From Metaphire vulgaris (Eukaryota; Annelida; Clitellata; Crassiclitellata; Megascolecidae), in the NCBI GenBank assembly GCA_018105865.1, contig CM030836.1, positions 6,699,192 to 6,763,191 on the forward strand: DNA of 64,000 bases, given 5' to 3'. Both the position numbers and the translations under genes were made by a program. Positions 1-17,200 of this stretch are shown piece after piece. How positions within the stretch are numbered: the first letter of the stretch is position 1; each line of letters starts with the position of its first letter. The notes below the pieces were generated by a model. It did not search any database and had not been told where the DNA came from. It saw only the letters and a program-made list of their open reading frames with translations.

Positions 1-244
1 TGTAGCGGAAGTGAATCGCCTGCCTCCCACGCATCCACCACCACCACCACCACCACCACCAGCGTCGCTAATGGAAATCTCCAGCCGCAGACACCCACCA
101 ACCCACCCACCCACCCACACCCACACAACGGCACAGAGTACAGCCGCAGCAGCCTTCAATCGGAGACGGCTCAAATGGAGATATGAAACGTACGTTGGTT
201 GACACCACGTTACAACACCCAGACACACATCCAGACACCCACAC

Positions 245-289
<45 letters not shown>

Positions 290-433
290 GCACGCGCGCA
301 CACACACAAGCGCACAGAATCGATTTAGCAGTGTAAATAAAATGTTATTGTTTAAGGAAATGAACTGTCCGCGTAACCGTAAATCCTTCCTAGGCGTTAC
401 AAGGCAAATCGTAATCTATCGACTGTAGCGCTC

Positions 434-468
<35 letters not shown>

Positions 469-1299
469 GCTCGACTAAGATCGATTTTTCTCGCGAAGCC
501 AACCGACGAACTCCGCGGCGGCGGGCGGCGGCGGCGAATGAAAGCAGGTCCAAATGGTGTGTAACTGACTTCCGTTCCTGCAGCGGAGAAAAAAAACTAG
601 GGCGGCCAAGGCACGCCTTCGGAACGGTCAAGGCTTTCGATCCGGCGGCCATTTACCGATTAAGCTCCCCCCACCCCACCCACGAAAACAAAGGCGAACT
701 AAAAGGATGACATATTTCTGTCATCTCGATTAATAACTATTTCGCGCCGCTGTCTTCAGTCTGTCGATAGATATTAGCCATTATTTTATGATTAACCGAC
801 GTCCAGAAATACTGCAGCACGTTATATTGGCTTTCGCTATGCGCTAAAAGCGAAAGCAAAACGCAACAATAGAAATATTGCATCAAATAGAAAGACACAA
901 AGATTCTGCTGATTACTCGTTATTTGCTCATCATCATCATCATCATCATCACCGCCACCGTCAGCAACAGCCGTCGTCTCCTAGCCCATTATCGTCGCGA
1001 CGGTAGCCTCGTGTTTAGGTAATCGTTGCATCTATATATTATACGCATTAGTACATCGCCAGTTTCTCTCGGAATGCTCTGTTTGTTTCTCCAAAACGTT
1101 GGAAACTACTACATCGCCCCCTCCCCATCACCTCAATTATTCACGTAAACAGAGTAATTTCGCGGCTTCAGCCTCCCACAAGGCCGTCGAAACCTCTCCA
1201 GATGGAGCCACAGCCCTTAAACGTAGGGACGAAATTATCGGAAGAACCATTGCTGGTGGTCGCATTCTTTATTGATGCGCTGGTAGAATTAGTCATTTG

Positions 1300-1621
1300 C
1301 AGTGGCGTAGCCAGGATTTCCGGAAGGGACGTTTGGTTTTGATCATGACCAACTTCGAAAAATCTTGACAAGCAAAAAGGTCATGTTCATCTTTCCTCTC
1401 GTACTTTTCTCTTTGCAGATGTGCTGACAAGCCAAAAAGGTCGTCACCTTATATCTTTACTCTATAGCGTTTAAAAATTATTTTCCGTCGGCAGTCAAGT
1501 GGGTTTGACCCTCAAAACCGCGTCAGAAAATTTAAAATGTATGGAAACACATTAAAAAATCTTTTCTCCGGCACTCAAGGGGGGTTTAACCCCCAACCCC
1601 TCCCCCTTGGCTACGCCACTG
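1300..1621. mobile_element. hAT non-autonomous element, CAGTGGCGTAGCC family
   Basis: Ends read CAGTGGCGTAGCCAGG and its inverted complement. The flanks GTCATTTG (1292-1299) and GTCATTTC (1622-1629) form an 8-bp target duplication with one mismatch. Two copies of the GACAAGC(A)nGGTCAT motif lie inside. Confidence 0.85.
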
Positions 1622-2294
1622 GTCATTTCGATCCTGTATAATGTAACGGCAACATTGTGAGTGTAAGATCGACTGATCTGGCATCATCAATGAACGAAAT
1701 TAAGTTAAATTCGGCGACTGTTTCAAAGCGCATTCATTAATTGCTGTCTTTATGAACCTCTTCCCGAATGGCCAAGTGAACGACGTTCCTTGCGCTAATT
1801 GAACGACACCCGCTTTTGGCGAGTTCTTGTCGTGCCACCTGGGCGTGGCTTTGCTCATCTTTTCTCGCTAAAAAAATCTTATAGTAAACATAGTTGGTTG
1901 CTAGTTTATACAAAATTACTTGCACCCTTACAGTCAAAATGTTTGAGATTAGAAAACAGGAGAAAAAGTAATTTTTTCCGATCCAAAAGGCTGGCAACGC
2001 GCAAATTAGACAAACACATGTGGATTCACGAGAGCGGATCAAAAGAACAGTAAGAGTTCTTCCGTTTCGCACTAGCGATCCCTGGGGACCGGCACCCTAA
2101 CACTGTTAGAACCTCCTCCTCCTCCACGACAACAACCGACTGCGTAACTTAATCGCAGGCGTGACCGTGAAAATCCTTTGAGAAAATCTTCAGTTTTGCC
2201 GGGATGAGTGAGTGTGTCGAGACACGCCGGGGGGAGGGGGATATTGCTGCGCTAACGAGGTTATCCGGACTTCAGATGAAATGACGCCTATAGG

Positions 2295-2518
2295 CAGTGC
2301 TTTTTTTCTAGAAAAAAAGGTGCCTGAACGCATCTTCTGTAAATTCTGTAATATAGGTCTAAGTTAACAGATCATAAGTTATAGTCAATCACAGCCTGGA
2401 AAACTATAAAAATAATAAAAATAATTAAATTTAATTAATACAAATTAAAAATTAATAGAATTCGGGAAAAAAGGTTCCGGAACGCCGTTCCGGCGTGTTC
2501 CGGCAGAAAAAAGCACTG
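2295..2518. mobile_element. hAT-like element, CAGTGCTTTTTT family
   Basis: Inverted ends CAGTGCTTTTTT and AAAAAAGCACTG flank internal GGTTCCGG-rich sequence. The flanks CCTATAGG and CCTATATA agree at 6 of 8 positions. A related piece lies at about 38325-38410. Confidence 0.65.
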
Positions 2519-3187
2519 CCTATATAGGCCTCTACTCTGCAAAACGACGGTCAACGTCTTTCCAGAATAAAATCAAGCACTCAACTCTTGTGTTATGCAT
2601 GCGCTTATAGGCCTAACGCAACATGTTGCTATATATGATTGAATATCTGCTTAGGTCTGACACGGAGACAATGACACACAGACAGAAGGCATCAGACAGA
2701 CAACCAAGCCGATTGTGAAGATCACCTACTTTAATATCTTCGGAATCTCGTAAAACTAAAGATCAAAATTCATGTTTTGAGTCACGCGCGTCCACAACAT
2801 TGACAAACAATCTAGTTTAGTATAGGCCTACATTAATCCAAGGGCTTCAGATTAAGACAGTTTCATACTCATTGGAGAGGAATTGGAGAGGAATTGGAGC
2901 GATATTAAAAAAATTTCATGCGGATGATGCGGTACTAATTGATTACCGGACAGTGTGCGAAAACTTGAGAAAAGCAATTTTACATTTCAAAAGATGATCG
3001 CTTTTTGAAGCAAGAATTTCTTAGAGAAATAAACTATTCGGAATAGAACGACGAGTAACTTTTGGATAATCTTGTGACGGTCTGCTTAACCATGCAGTCA
3101 GTCGAGAAATGTTGTCAATGATCTCCTAATGATCAAGTAGGATTTGAATGTTATTCATCACGCACGGACGGACAGTAGCCATGGTTT

Positions 3188-3353
3188 AATCTAGGCCGTT
3201 TACGGGGGGAAATTGTCCCTCCCCCGGAAATTTCAAATTCCCCCGGAAATTTTGGCATACTACATCAACTAACAGCAGCCTCCTAGCTGACTTTCCCGGC
3301 TTTTTCAGTTTTCCCGGCTTTTTCAGTCCCTCCCCGAGTCCAGGAGTCTAGAT
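3188..3353. mobile_element. hAT-like element, CAGTGTTTAATCTAG family
   Basis: The ends are a degraded CATGGTTTAATCTAGG and an intact CTAGATTAAACACTG. Flanks ACAGTAGC and ACAGTAGT agree at 7 of 8. It is in the opposite orientation to the copy at 4126. Confidence 0.65.
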
Positions 3354-3543
3354 TAAACACTGACAGTAGTAGACTAGGAGAGGCTAAAAATCCTCTGTGA
3401 CATTTATATTTGCGTTTCCTTGGTTCTGGAAGTGATGAGGACCAGTCATGATCCGTAGGATCAGGGAAAGGTGTTAGGCTACCTATTTCGCCCCATTGTC
3501 ACCACAGGGCCACGATGAACACCAAAACAGCGGTCTTACTTAC

Positions 3544-8960
<5,417 letters not shown>

Positions 8961-9853
8961 TGTTTCGTCAAATGCTGTCTTAACGTAAACATCAAGTTCA
9001 GAGCTGGTCGCAAGAGATGATAGTCCGTCGTCGATCGACCCGACGAACGGACGAGACATGAAATCGCAGACGAAGCAGAGACTCATGCAAAGACACTCCC
9101 TCCTACATAGGAAATTTCATCAATGGAACCGTCGGCCTTGGGTGACTCATCTAGGTCAGCTGGTTGCGCGCCGTCGAATTATAATAATGTATGTTGAGAA
9201 CGAGGGTGGATGGCTCGTAGGGTCTGGTCTGCGATTGGTGGTACTAATCGCCAGACGCTACTAGCAGCCTCTGCATCAGGCAACAACCGGCTGAGAGCAA
9301 CTGGCTGGCCGGCCGGCCGGCCGTGGCTGGTGGACTGGCTGGTGAGGCATATTTGCCGTGAAATTGCTCGATGATGACTAAACTAACGCCTCGAGCGATA
9401 GACAAACCAGAGAGCGGCAAGTCGGACGGAAGATAAATGGCGCCGATGACAGACCATTGATAAGATATAGAGCGTCGTTTCGGTGGTCTTGGGTTTTTAC
9501 CTTTTCAGCGAGCGCTTTGTGGTGCGTTTTCCTAATTTGGATACATACCAGTTTTCGAGTTGCCCGGGAGTTGGGGCTCAACAGAATCAACACAGCATGG
9601 TCGAAATGCTTAACTTAACAAGTCAATTGCTGAGTCTGCTGACGACCTCAGATGCATGCCTAATCTATGCTGACTTTATAGCCTAAGCCTAACGCCCTAA
9701 TCTATGTAGACTTTATATAGACCTTTGTCACTTCAGATAATCCCTTACCAACTGGATCGACCCTTTCCGACTAATTCGGCTTGCATTTGGCGCGCTATCG
9801 GTTAAAAAAATCTTCGGCCTTAACTTAAGATAAAGAGGCGTCAGCCGCGTCAC

Positions 9854-10299
9854 CAGAGGCGGATCGAGGGGGCAGGGGGACATATGTCCCTGGGCGCCGA
9901 GGTGAAGGGGCGCCAAAAGCGGGTATTAAACGCACAATAAAGAAGAAGAAACACGTGTGACGACCTTTTTGCTTGTCAGCACAAGGCACGCCCGAAGTGG
10001 GGGTGCCTGAATCCTGATGCTTGTCAAGCTATTTTGAAGGTAAATTCTAGCGTTGAAGACCTTTTTTGCTTGTCAAGGATTGGAGGATTTGAAAGAGAAC
10101 ATTTCACTTCGAAAAAATCTGCAACCCCTGACCAAAATTCGTTCCGGCGGGCCTGGTCAGCACTAAGTGAAGAGGGGCGCTGTAAGAGCTGAGGGACGCC
10201 GAAAACGATGTAACGACCTTTTTTGCTCGTCAGCAATGTTAGGGGCGCGCCGACGGTCCACTTTGCCCCCGGGCGCCGCATACCCTCGCTCCGCCTCTG
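9854..10299. mobile_element. hAT element, CAGAGGCGG variant
   Basis: Ends CAGAGGCGGATCGAGG and CTCCGCCTCTG lie between perfect 8-bp duplications CGCGTCAC (9846-9853, 10300-10307). Three reverse copies of the GACAAGCAAAA motif occur inside. Confidence 0.88.
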
Positions 10300-10923
10300 C
10301 GCGTCACTGTGGCTGATTGAGGACGAATACTATGGGGCTATACCGCTATAGCAGTAGGACCTACAGCCCGGGCCAGTCCCACTGATTTTTTCAAAATTAA
10401 AGCGTTGTCCTATGTAGCGACTAGCGAATGTAAAAGTCGCGTGCTGCTGTGCGCCTCGCGGTTTAAGTCATTTGAATGCCCACTGTGCACTCAAACGACA
10501 TCAATGCAGTCAGTGATAAGTCTTAACCTGATTAGACTAACGCCCTCGATAGGCCCACGTTAGGCTATCCCGCTCTCATCAACGAAGGCAGTCAGAATGG
10601 TACTAGGCCTAAATACTGTACATTTGTTAATTCTACAGCAACTACCCGGTAAGGGACTAAGGGCTCTTCCGTATAGTTTCGTAAGCAAAAAAGGCATATC
10701 TTCAATCCCTAGTTCCCTACCCCGTTACACACGCCGTACATAAGCAAAATCTCCAAACTCCATCCCCTCAGTGCGTACGTACTATATGGATGCCGTGATG
10801 GACCCTACTAACCTAGACAGTCTAGACTAGTGCGAAAAGTACAAACTAAGAATTACTCAACATGCACACCACTGCGTTAGATTACACTAGGCCTATCTAG
10901 AACTCAAATCCTTTGGCAAAGAC

Positions 10924-11115
10924 CAGTGGCGGCTTCACCGGGGGAGCCAGGGGGGCCCGTGCCCCCTATTGAATGCTTGGCCCCCCCAGTGGCCCCCCAG
11001 TTGGGACCCTATACTTAATGCTACATACATTAAACAACAAATGGTTGGCTCCCCATGATTAGAAGTTGCCACCCCAACGCCCCCCCCCACTTACCAAATC
11101 CTAGAGTCGCCACTG
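10924..11115. mobile_element. hAT element, CAGTGGCGG family
   Basis: Ends CAGTGGCGG and CGCCACTG lie between perfect 8-bp duplications GCAAAGAC (10916-10923, 11116-11123). The core is rich in GGGGGCC/GGCCCCC. Confidence 0.9.
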
Positions 11116-11146
11116 GCAAAGACTCTAGCTTACAAAGTATCTGCCC

Positions 11147-11348
11147 CAGGGCCATACTAAGGCGGGGCTGAAGCCCCAAGCCCACCATGAAAATAGGCCC
11201 ACCGTTTTTCCGTACCTTTTTTTCTTGTCAGCAGTTCGTTTTGGAAGGGAAATAACCCTTTTTTTGCTTGTCAGAGATTTTTTCGGTATGGGCGACGGCC
11301 TTTTTTTCTTCTCAGCCCCAGGCCCATTCGGACCTTAATCCGGCCCTG
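11147..11348. mobile_element. hAT element, CAGGGCC family
   Basis: Ends CAGGGCCATACTAAGGC and ATCCGGCCCTG lie between perfect duplications ATCTGCCC (11139-11146, 11349-11356). Three reverse copies of the GACAAG(C)AAAA motif are spaced 45 bp apart. Confidence 0.9.
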
Positions 11349-11546
11349 ATCTGCCCTGGGCTCTGGAATTCATTGTTATCACCTATTTTTGCTGCACATG
11401 ATTAAAGAGGTCACTGCATGCTATCTACTTAAAGTGGAATAATCACTGAGAGAAAAGGCTTAGGCCTAAAGAAAATTATGTGTAATAAGCATAAAGTTGA
11501 TAGTCAAGTTCGAGAGATGATTGCCATAAATTCAAATTCATTAATG

Positions 11547-12251
11547 CAGTGTTTCCTAAACTGTGGGTCGCGACCCAAAAGTGGGTCGCAGGGCTCAGTA
11601 TAATGGGTCGCGGGGTTGCACGAAATTAGATTTAAAAGAGCCTAAAGAGGCATTTTCTAACCAATACCACAATGTCACAAGCCTTGAAAGTTGCAAGCAG
11701 ACTTAGCTTTGTAAAACTTTATATGCCCGCAATCCTCCATACAGAGCCTATATTAAAACGTTTAGTGTTTTATCCAATTTTAGTTTAAAAATTAATCTTA
11801 TTTCGCAACAACGCAAGGAAGCGTATTCCGACCATTTTGCTCTAAAACCGCACTAACAATAGAGAGTCAAGTTTGTAATTTGTATTTGTAATTTGTATTG
11901 CGATTAAGCGATTTTCCATACTCATGGGATTTTTAAGACGCGTAACAACGGTATGTTTCTGGCAAAATTTTAAAAAGATAATGTTCAAGAAATATCAATT
12001 TCTCTCCTTTTGTCTTATTTGACAAAAATATGAATAATTATGTCTAATATATTCTCCATATTAACATTTCGAATTTGAATTAGAGCGTTTGTTTCGCCAT
12101 TTATTTAAAACTCAGATTATTTTCAACTAACGTTCGCCAGATGGCAGGATGCATTTTTTTCGATATTACATGCTATTAATAGGGTCGCAATACGTTACAA
12201 AACCACTGAAGTGGGCCGCAGTTCGGAAATGTTTGGGAAACCCCGCACTAA
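11547..12251. mobile_element. hAT-Charlie-like element (CAGTGTTTCC...GTGGGTCGCGACCC)
   Basis: The left end reads CAGTGTTTCCTAAACTGTGG and GGTCGCGACC, a pattern typical of Charlie-type hAT ends. The right end (GGGCCGCAGTTCGG...GGGAAACCCCGCACTA) is its degraded complement. No clean target duplication remains. Confidence 0.6.
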
Positions 12252-12299
12252 AGCATTGAAGGAAGGTTCCTAACTGACAACACCATCAGCACTGCTATT

Positions 12300-13984
12300 C
12301 AAAAGCAATTAAAACTGGTATCATTCTTCTTATTATTCATCTTTAATCAATTCATCAGTACTCAAATAATTAACAATAACCAAATAAAATCCAAAAGCTT
12401 CCGAATAAATCATCATATAAATAAAACAAAAGCAATAATTGGCAATGACAATGCTGAAATAGTTCATCAAGACAGTTAGGTTTCATAACACCATTTATTC
12501 ATTCACAAGACAGTTTTACAATTTACTCTAGCAATGTAAACATCAACGGCAAGCTTTAATATTAAAATTTCATTTACAGTCCGCCCATACCTAAACTCAT
12601 TAGCTCATGCTACAACAACAAGCTAAAAGATTTCGTTCGAAAAACAACAACAAACTGCTACAATTAACTTAGCAATTGCTTTTTCAGATGCTTGTGTGAT
12701 ATTAGAAAATAATTAGGCACCAGACGGCATATAAATATTATTACCATCAGTATAATATTATAAATGCATGCTATGCTGTTGTTGTTTTTCTCCACACAAT
12801 TTTCCTGCGTTTCTTTGCAGATCACTTAAAACTACAATCTCCGATACAATGAAATTCAGAACTTTGATAACATAAGATAATCAATGTTCACTGATTTCCA
12901 ATGGCACAGAGCAATAATTATATCTGCCTACATTTGCCAATCTGCTTCAGCACAGGCAAAAATGATTGCACCCAAACTTGTCCTAAATAGTTCTAAATTT
13001 CCTAAATTCAAACAGTGGTTGTATATAATTAATTATCAACCTTAGCAGCATTAAGGCCAGGCAGCTTTCACCTAAAGACACACACACATGCAGACCGCAG
13101 CTGTTTGCAACAGAGGTAAATAAAGTGAAAAACATCAACTAAAGTTACCATTTAAAGCTGTCGACAATATAGTGTGGCAAATTGAATATTTATCAAATTA
13201 TATTAAAACAAGGAGATACATCTGACTACGCGCTATCCATAAAAACAGGCAAAACACACTGCAGTGATTATTATCAACACAATGAAAACAAGGCCAGCTA
13301 CTGTGAAAAGCATCAGGTCAACTTTCACCGCCTAATAACAAATCTTCCATTTCAAAACTTCATGCATAACCTCGGGCATGGTCGGCGTCACACACACCCT
13401 GTCATTTTGTTAGTAAATTCCTAAAGGCAAAGAACAGATGTGCATTTACAAAGCTGCTAAAAATGTACGATGAAACAGCACATGTTTAGAACATTCTAGA
13501 ATGCAATAAGCTAAAATTTAACCGAAACAGGACAGAAATGGCACACATTTGCTTAGATGGCGTAACTGGTTTGCATAGGAAATTGCAAAAAAAACATGCA
13601 ATCTATGAGCAATACTGGAACAGTTTGCCTGATCGAAAATGGCCGCCTGAAGAAAAGGCCGTTCGGTCATGACGGAGAATCGTAGGAAATTCAACTATAT
13701 GCCAACGCGCAAAAAAACAGCTATACTGAAAGTTTTCGGCAAGTTTAGCTTAAAATGGCAAGTGAAAATACAACCAACAGCATTGAGTAGAAAATTCAGC
13801 GCAAAACAGCAATTAATAGGTCTGCTTTGTTTGCATTAGACAAACTGACATGAGAGTTTAAACCAAAATGACTAAACTTTGCATTTGACTAGATTCACTG
13901 GCCCTCCAGCAACCTGGAACAACTGGCTATTGAAGAAGTTTCGTTGACAAAGAACCTATCTGGTCAGTCCTTCGTCGTGAAATC
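12300..13984 (-). other. Probable RAF 3' UTR and downstream sequence
   Basis: This is AT-rich, mostly unique sequence directly after the RAF stop codon with no credible coding. Several AATAAA-like signals occur on the minus strand (for example near 12490 and 12420), so a 3' UTR of 1-1.6 kb is likely. The polyadenylation site cannot be fixed from sequence alone. No hAT insertions are recognisable here, although they crowd the sequence further left. Confidence 0.4.
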
Positions 13985-14167
13985 TCATTTCGCAGAGAAA
14001 AATGGAAAATTCCAGAACTGGGAGTTAATTGGCGTCCGGGGAGATGCACATCCGTACGAGTAGTCGCTTTCATCCGACTGCATGAACGACCGATTCAGTG
14101 TTGGTTCTGAGAAGCTCCGGTGGTGTTTAGGTAACGACCTTGCAAGATTCTCCAAAGACGTCAAAAT
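13985..14167 (-). CDS. BRAF: RAF coding exon 16 (C-terminal tail and stop)
   Basis: The acceptor is GATTGTAG|ATTTTG. It encodes the last C-lobe helix, the activating 14-3-3 site [11 protein letters not shown] (Ser686, equivalent to BRAF Ser729) and CASPRTPI, whose SP and TP match the ERK-feedback sites of vertebrate BRAF. It ends with FFSAK and TGA at 13987-13985. The very last residues differ from vertebrates. Confidence 0.95.
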   Translation of the reverse strand: MLTSLENLARSLPKHHRSFSEPTLNRSFMQSDESDYSYGCASPRTPINSQFWNFPFFSAK

Positions 14168-14219
14168 CTACAATCAAACCGATGACCATTAGCTGCTCTC
14201 ACAATGTGTTAGTGTGGTG

Positions 14220-14254
<35 letters not shown>

Positions 14255-17200
14255 TAACAATACTTGGCATTACTCAAATATGTTAACACTCGTGACCACG
14301 ATCGAATAGTAATTATCAGGCACCTGATAATATAATTGAAAAATAATAGCAGATTGGAGAATAGTAAACACACAGTTGTTAGTAACCTCGATAGTATTTC
14401 ATTACAATGCACCATAAAGAGTTCCAGACTCTACCAAATCAGACTACCAACAATTCAGATGCTGAAATATAATAGAACTCAAAATAATTCATGCAATGCT
14501 ATACTAGCTAGTTCCCTACTTGAGAACTATACTAAGTCTATTAACCTGTGGAAACAGAGGTCTCTCTTCAGCCTCGAACTTAACACAATCTTGTACAAGA
14601 CATCTGAAGGCCTTTGGTATATCAGATCGAGACAAAGAGAGATCAGGCTTCAGGTAACCCTTCCCCACCATGAAAAGTATCTGGCAAACACAAAAAGTCT
14701 TTCCTAAAGTTTTTTCAGTGTTGATGATTCTGATAGTTACCGTTCATTCATACAATAACGTGACTCAAAAATCAAAAATAAAACCTACATAATTTGCTAA
14801 GTATTTATTCTGCTGATAGTGTGCTTCCAGCATCATATCCTTCTTATGAATTCCAAATTCTTTATATTCCATAAAATCCCAATATTATCCACAAATCCTG
14901 TTAGTTCTGAAAAGCATGAGTCATCACAAATTCCGTTTGTTCATAAAGAATTTTAAATTTTTGTATTAATGTCAACACGTATTGATTAAATCCAAGAAAA
15001 TATTAAACAGAATGGCAAGTCACATGGTTTTCAAAACTTTGCCAATGTACTTGTGCATTCAATATTAAAATCAGTTCCCAATTAGAACAGCAGTTTCAGC
15101 TGCAAATTGTCTAACGTTCCATTCAATAAAACCGTAGCGGTGACCACAAATTAACAATTGAAGTCAATTGTGTCCAGGTCCTACCACTCCAATGCAGAAA
15201 CTACGAGTCTTCAAATCACCAACAAGCTTAACTGTGCACTTCTGCTGATAATGAAACACGCGGTCCCATGTGTAGGCACATTTACAACATTACGCTTGGA
15301 AGTACTAGTTAGATAACCAGCTAATCCATGCACACTCCCAAATTAGTTCTGAGAATTTTTATGCTCATAAAAAATGTATGCATTTTATAAGCAATATCCT
15401 AAGTGCGAGTGTTCTGCTACACGTAGCATCTGTATGCAAATATTCCAGATCGGCAATTTTTTTAAATGACTGTCCTTACAGAAATAGAATGTTGTTCTAT
15501 ATCCAAGCCAAGCACTTATGGAGTGTCCACAGGAATAAGTCTCTAGTGCCACAGTGGCAAAATAAGGTCAATCTAGAGACATTCTTTCAAACAGCAAATA
15601 TTCTTTCAAACAGCAAAAATTCTCAAACAAAAGTATTGCCCGAATGACTGCATAACACCACATAGCTCCTCAACATTAAATTTTAAAAGCTTAAGCAATA
15701 GGAAACCTAATGGAACCTGCATCAATGGATTAAACATTAGAATGACTTTACTACTGGTAATTGACTCCAGCAGCAGCAGCACAGCAGCAGACACAGATAC
15801 TCTACCTGATCTTTGTTATTGACACTTGGATATGGCAGCTGGCTAGTCATCAGCTCGTACAGTACAACTCCAAATGCATATACATCAGACTGAAAGGAGT
15901 ACGGATTTTTACCAGTCATTCGGATGACTTCTGGTGACTGAAAAAGCAGCAACACATCAACTGTACCCAAATTCACATTTTCTGCATCAGCAACCTTCTA
16001 GGATTGTTAACACTTGTACTGCTAGTGTACTGGAGTAAACACTAGATAATTAGTTAATCATCAATAATTAATCAAATAAAAAGTAGTTAATAATGCTGAT
16101 GTTACACAAACAATTACAAAAATTAAATCAACTAACCGGACCAGGGATACAGCATAAATGTATATCTGTATCTGTTTATAACCTGGCCTGTAGCATTTGA
16201 GACTCATTTCTTGGTCTTGAGACTCCCTTGATAAAACTTGGTGTTTATACATCAGTCATGGCTCTAATCTGGCTCATGGGCTTCAAATGCAAGAGGGTGA
16301 GAAATGCTGTGTGGTACTTGCAGGACATTATTACTTCAACTTAATTAGCTAAATATGGGCAGAAATATGGCATATTGGTATACACATTAGAGCAGCATGC
16401 TGATGGAACATGGATCTAATGCCGCTTGAGCCCCTAAGGTCAACTCAGCTTTACTCGCTAGAGGGCAGCAGTGGTAAAGCAGTGGCAAAACACTGCAGAT
16501 TAAGTATGAGTGAAACCGTTGTAATATGCTATTGAATAATTTTGACCTCTACTTTACATTCAGACATTATTCTGCTTCAACCACATTCGTGATCCCAAAA
16601 GTTCAAACACTCGTATATTTAGCATTCACTACCAAAGGCATGTCATGTATGCTCATGGTGACCAAGAAAATAACATGGTTAAACACCTCTACAGTTCAAA
16701 ATGACAGTCAGTGGCAGCTGCCAAGTGGTCAACTGACTATTTAACTGAATAACTAATGGCAGGACAGTGCAGGAAACAAACCAAGACATACATATGCCAA
16801 TTTCAAATATACACACACACATGCATGCATGCGCACGGACACATAATTAAATTACTAAAGTGCAAACACAAGAGGTCACATACCATCCACAGAATGGAAC
16901 CAGATGGCTGCTGGAACTGATGTGATCCACTCCACCTCACCTTGACCGTTGCCAATCCAAAGTCTCCGATCTTAACGCAATAGTTGTCTGCTAAAAAGAT
17001 GTCTGTGTGCAACAAAGGTAGTAGTAAGGACGTAAACAAAGGAAAAGATGCAATGGACGATGACTCTGAGCACTGAGAATAAAATCAATAATTCATCCTG
17101 GATGTCACAGCTAAAGATATAGTTTTATACACACACAACTAAAGGACATAGTCATTTCTTATGCTAAATAAATTTACTATAATGCTACCAAAAACCAAAA

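Larger units (their letters stand above)
1..3543. other. MKP intron 2 sequence with repeats, no coding exon
   Basis: This stretch contains CAC-rich and (CA)n repeats (about 40-62, 248-288), a (TCTG)n tract (433-469), and small DNA transposons listed separately. I looked on the minus strand for the catalytic HCxxGxxRS exon of the phosphatase and did not see it. The remaining sequence shows no conserved protein in any frame. Confidence 0.6.

Noticed and set aside
1168..1371. 67-aa minus-strand frame ending near RFFEVGHDQNQTS
   Set aside because: The frame lies largely in a hAT repeat; similar peptides arise from the copies near 57.7 and 58.7 kb.
1..3543. The MKP catalytic exon
   Set aside because: I searched the minus strand for a HCxxGxxRS-like frame with flanking splice sites and found none, so it is assumed to be off the left edge.
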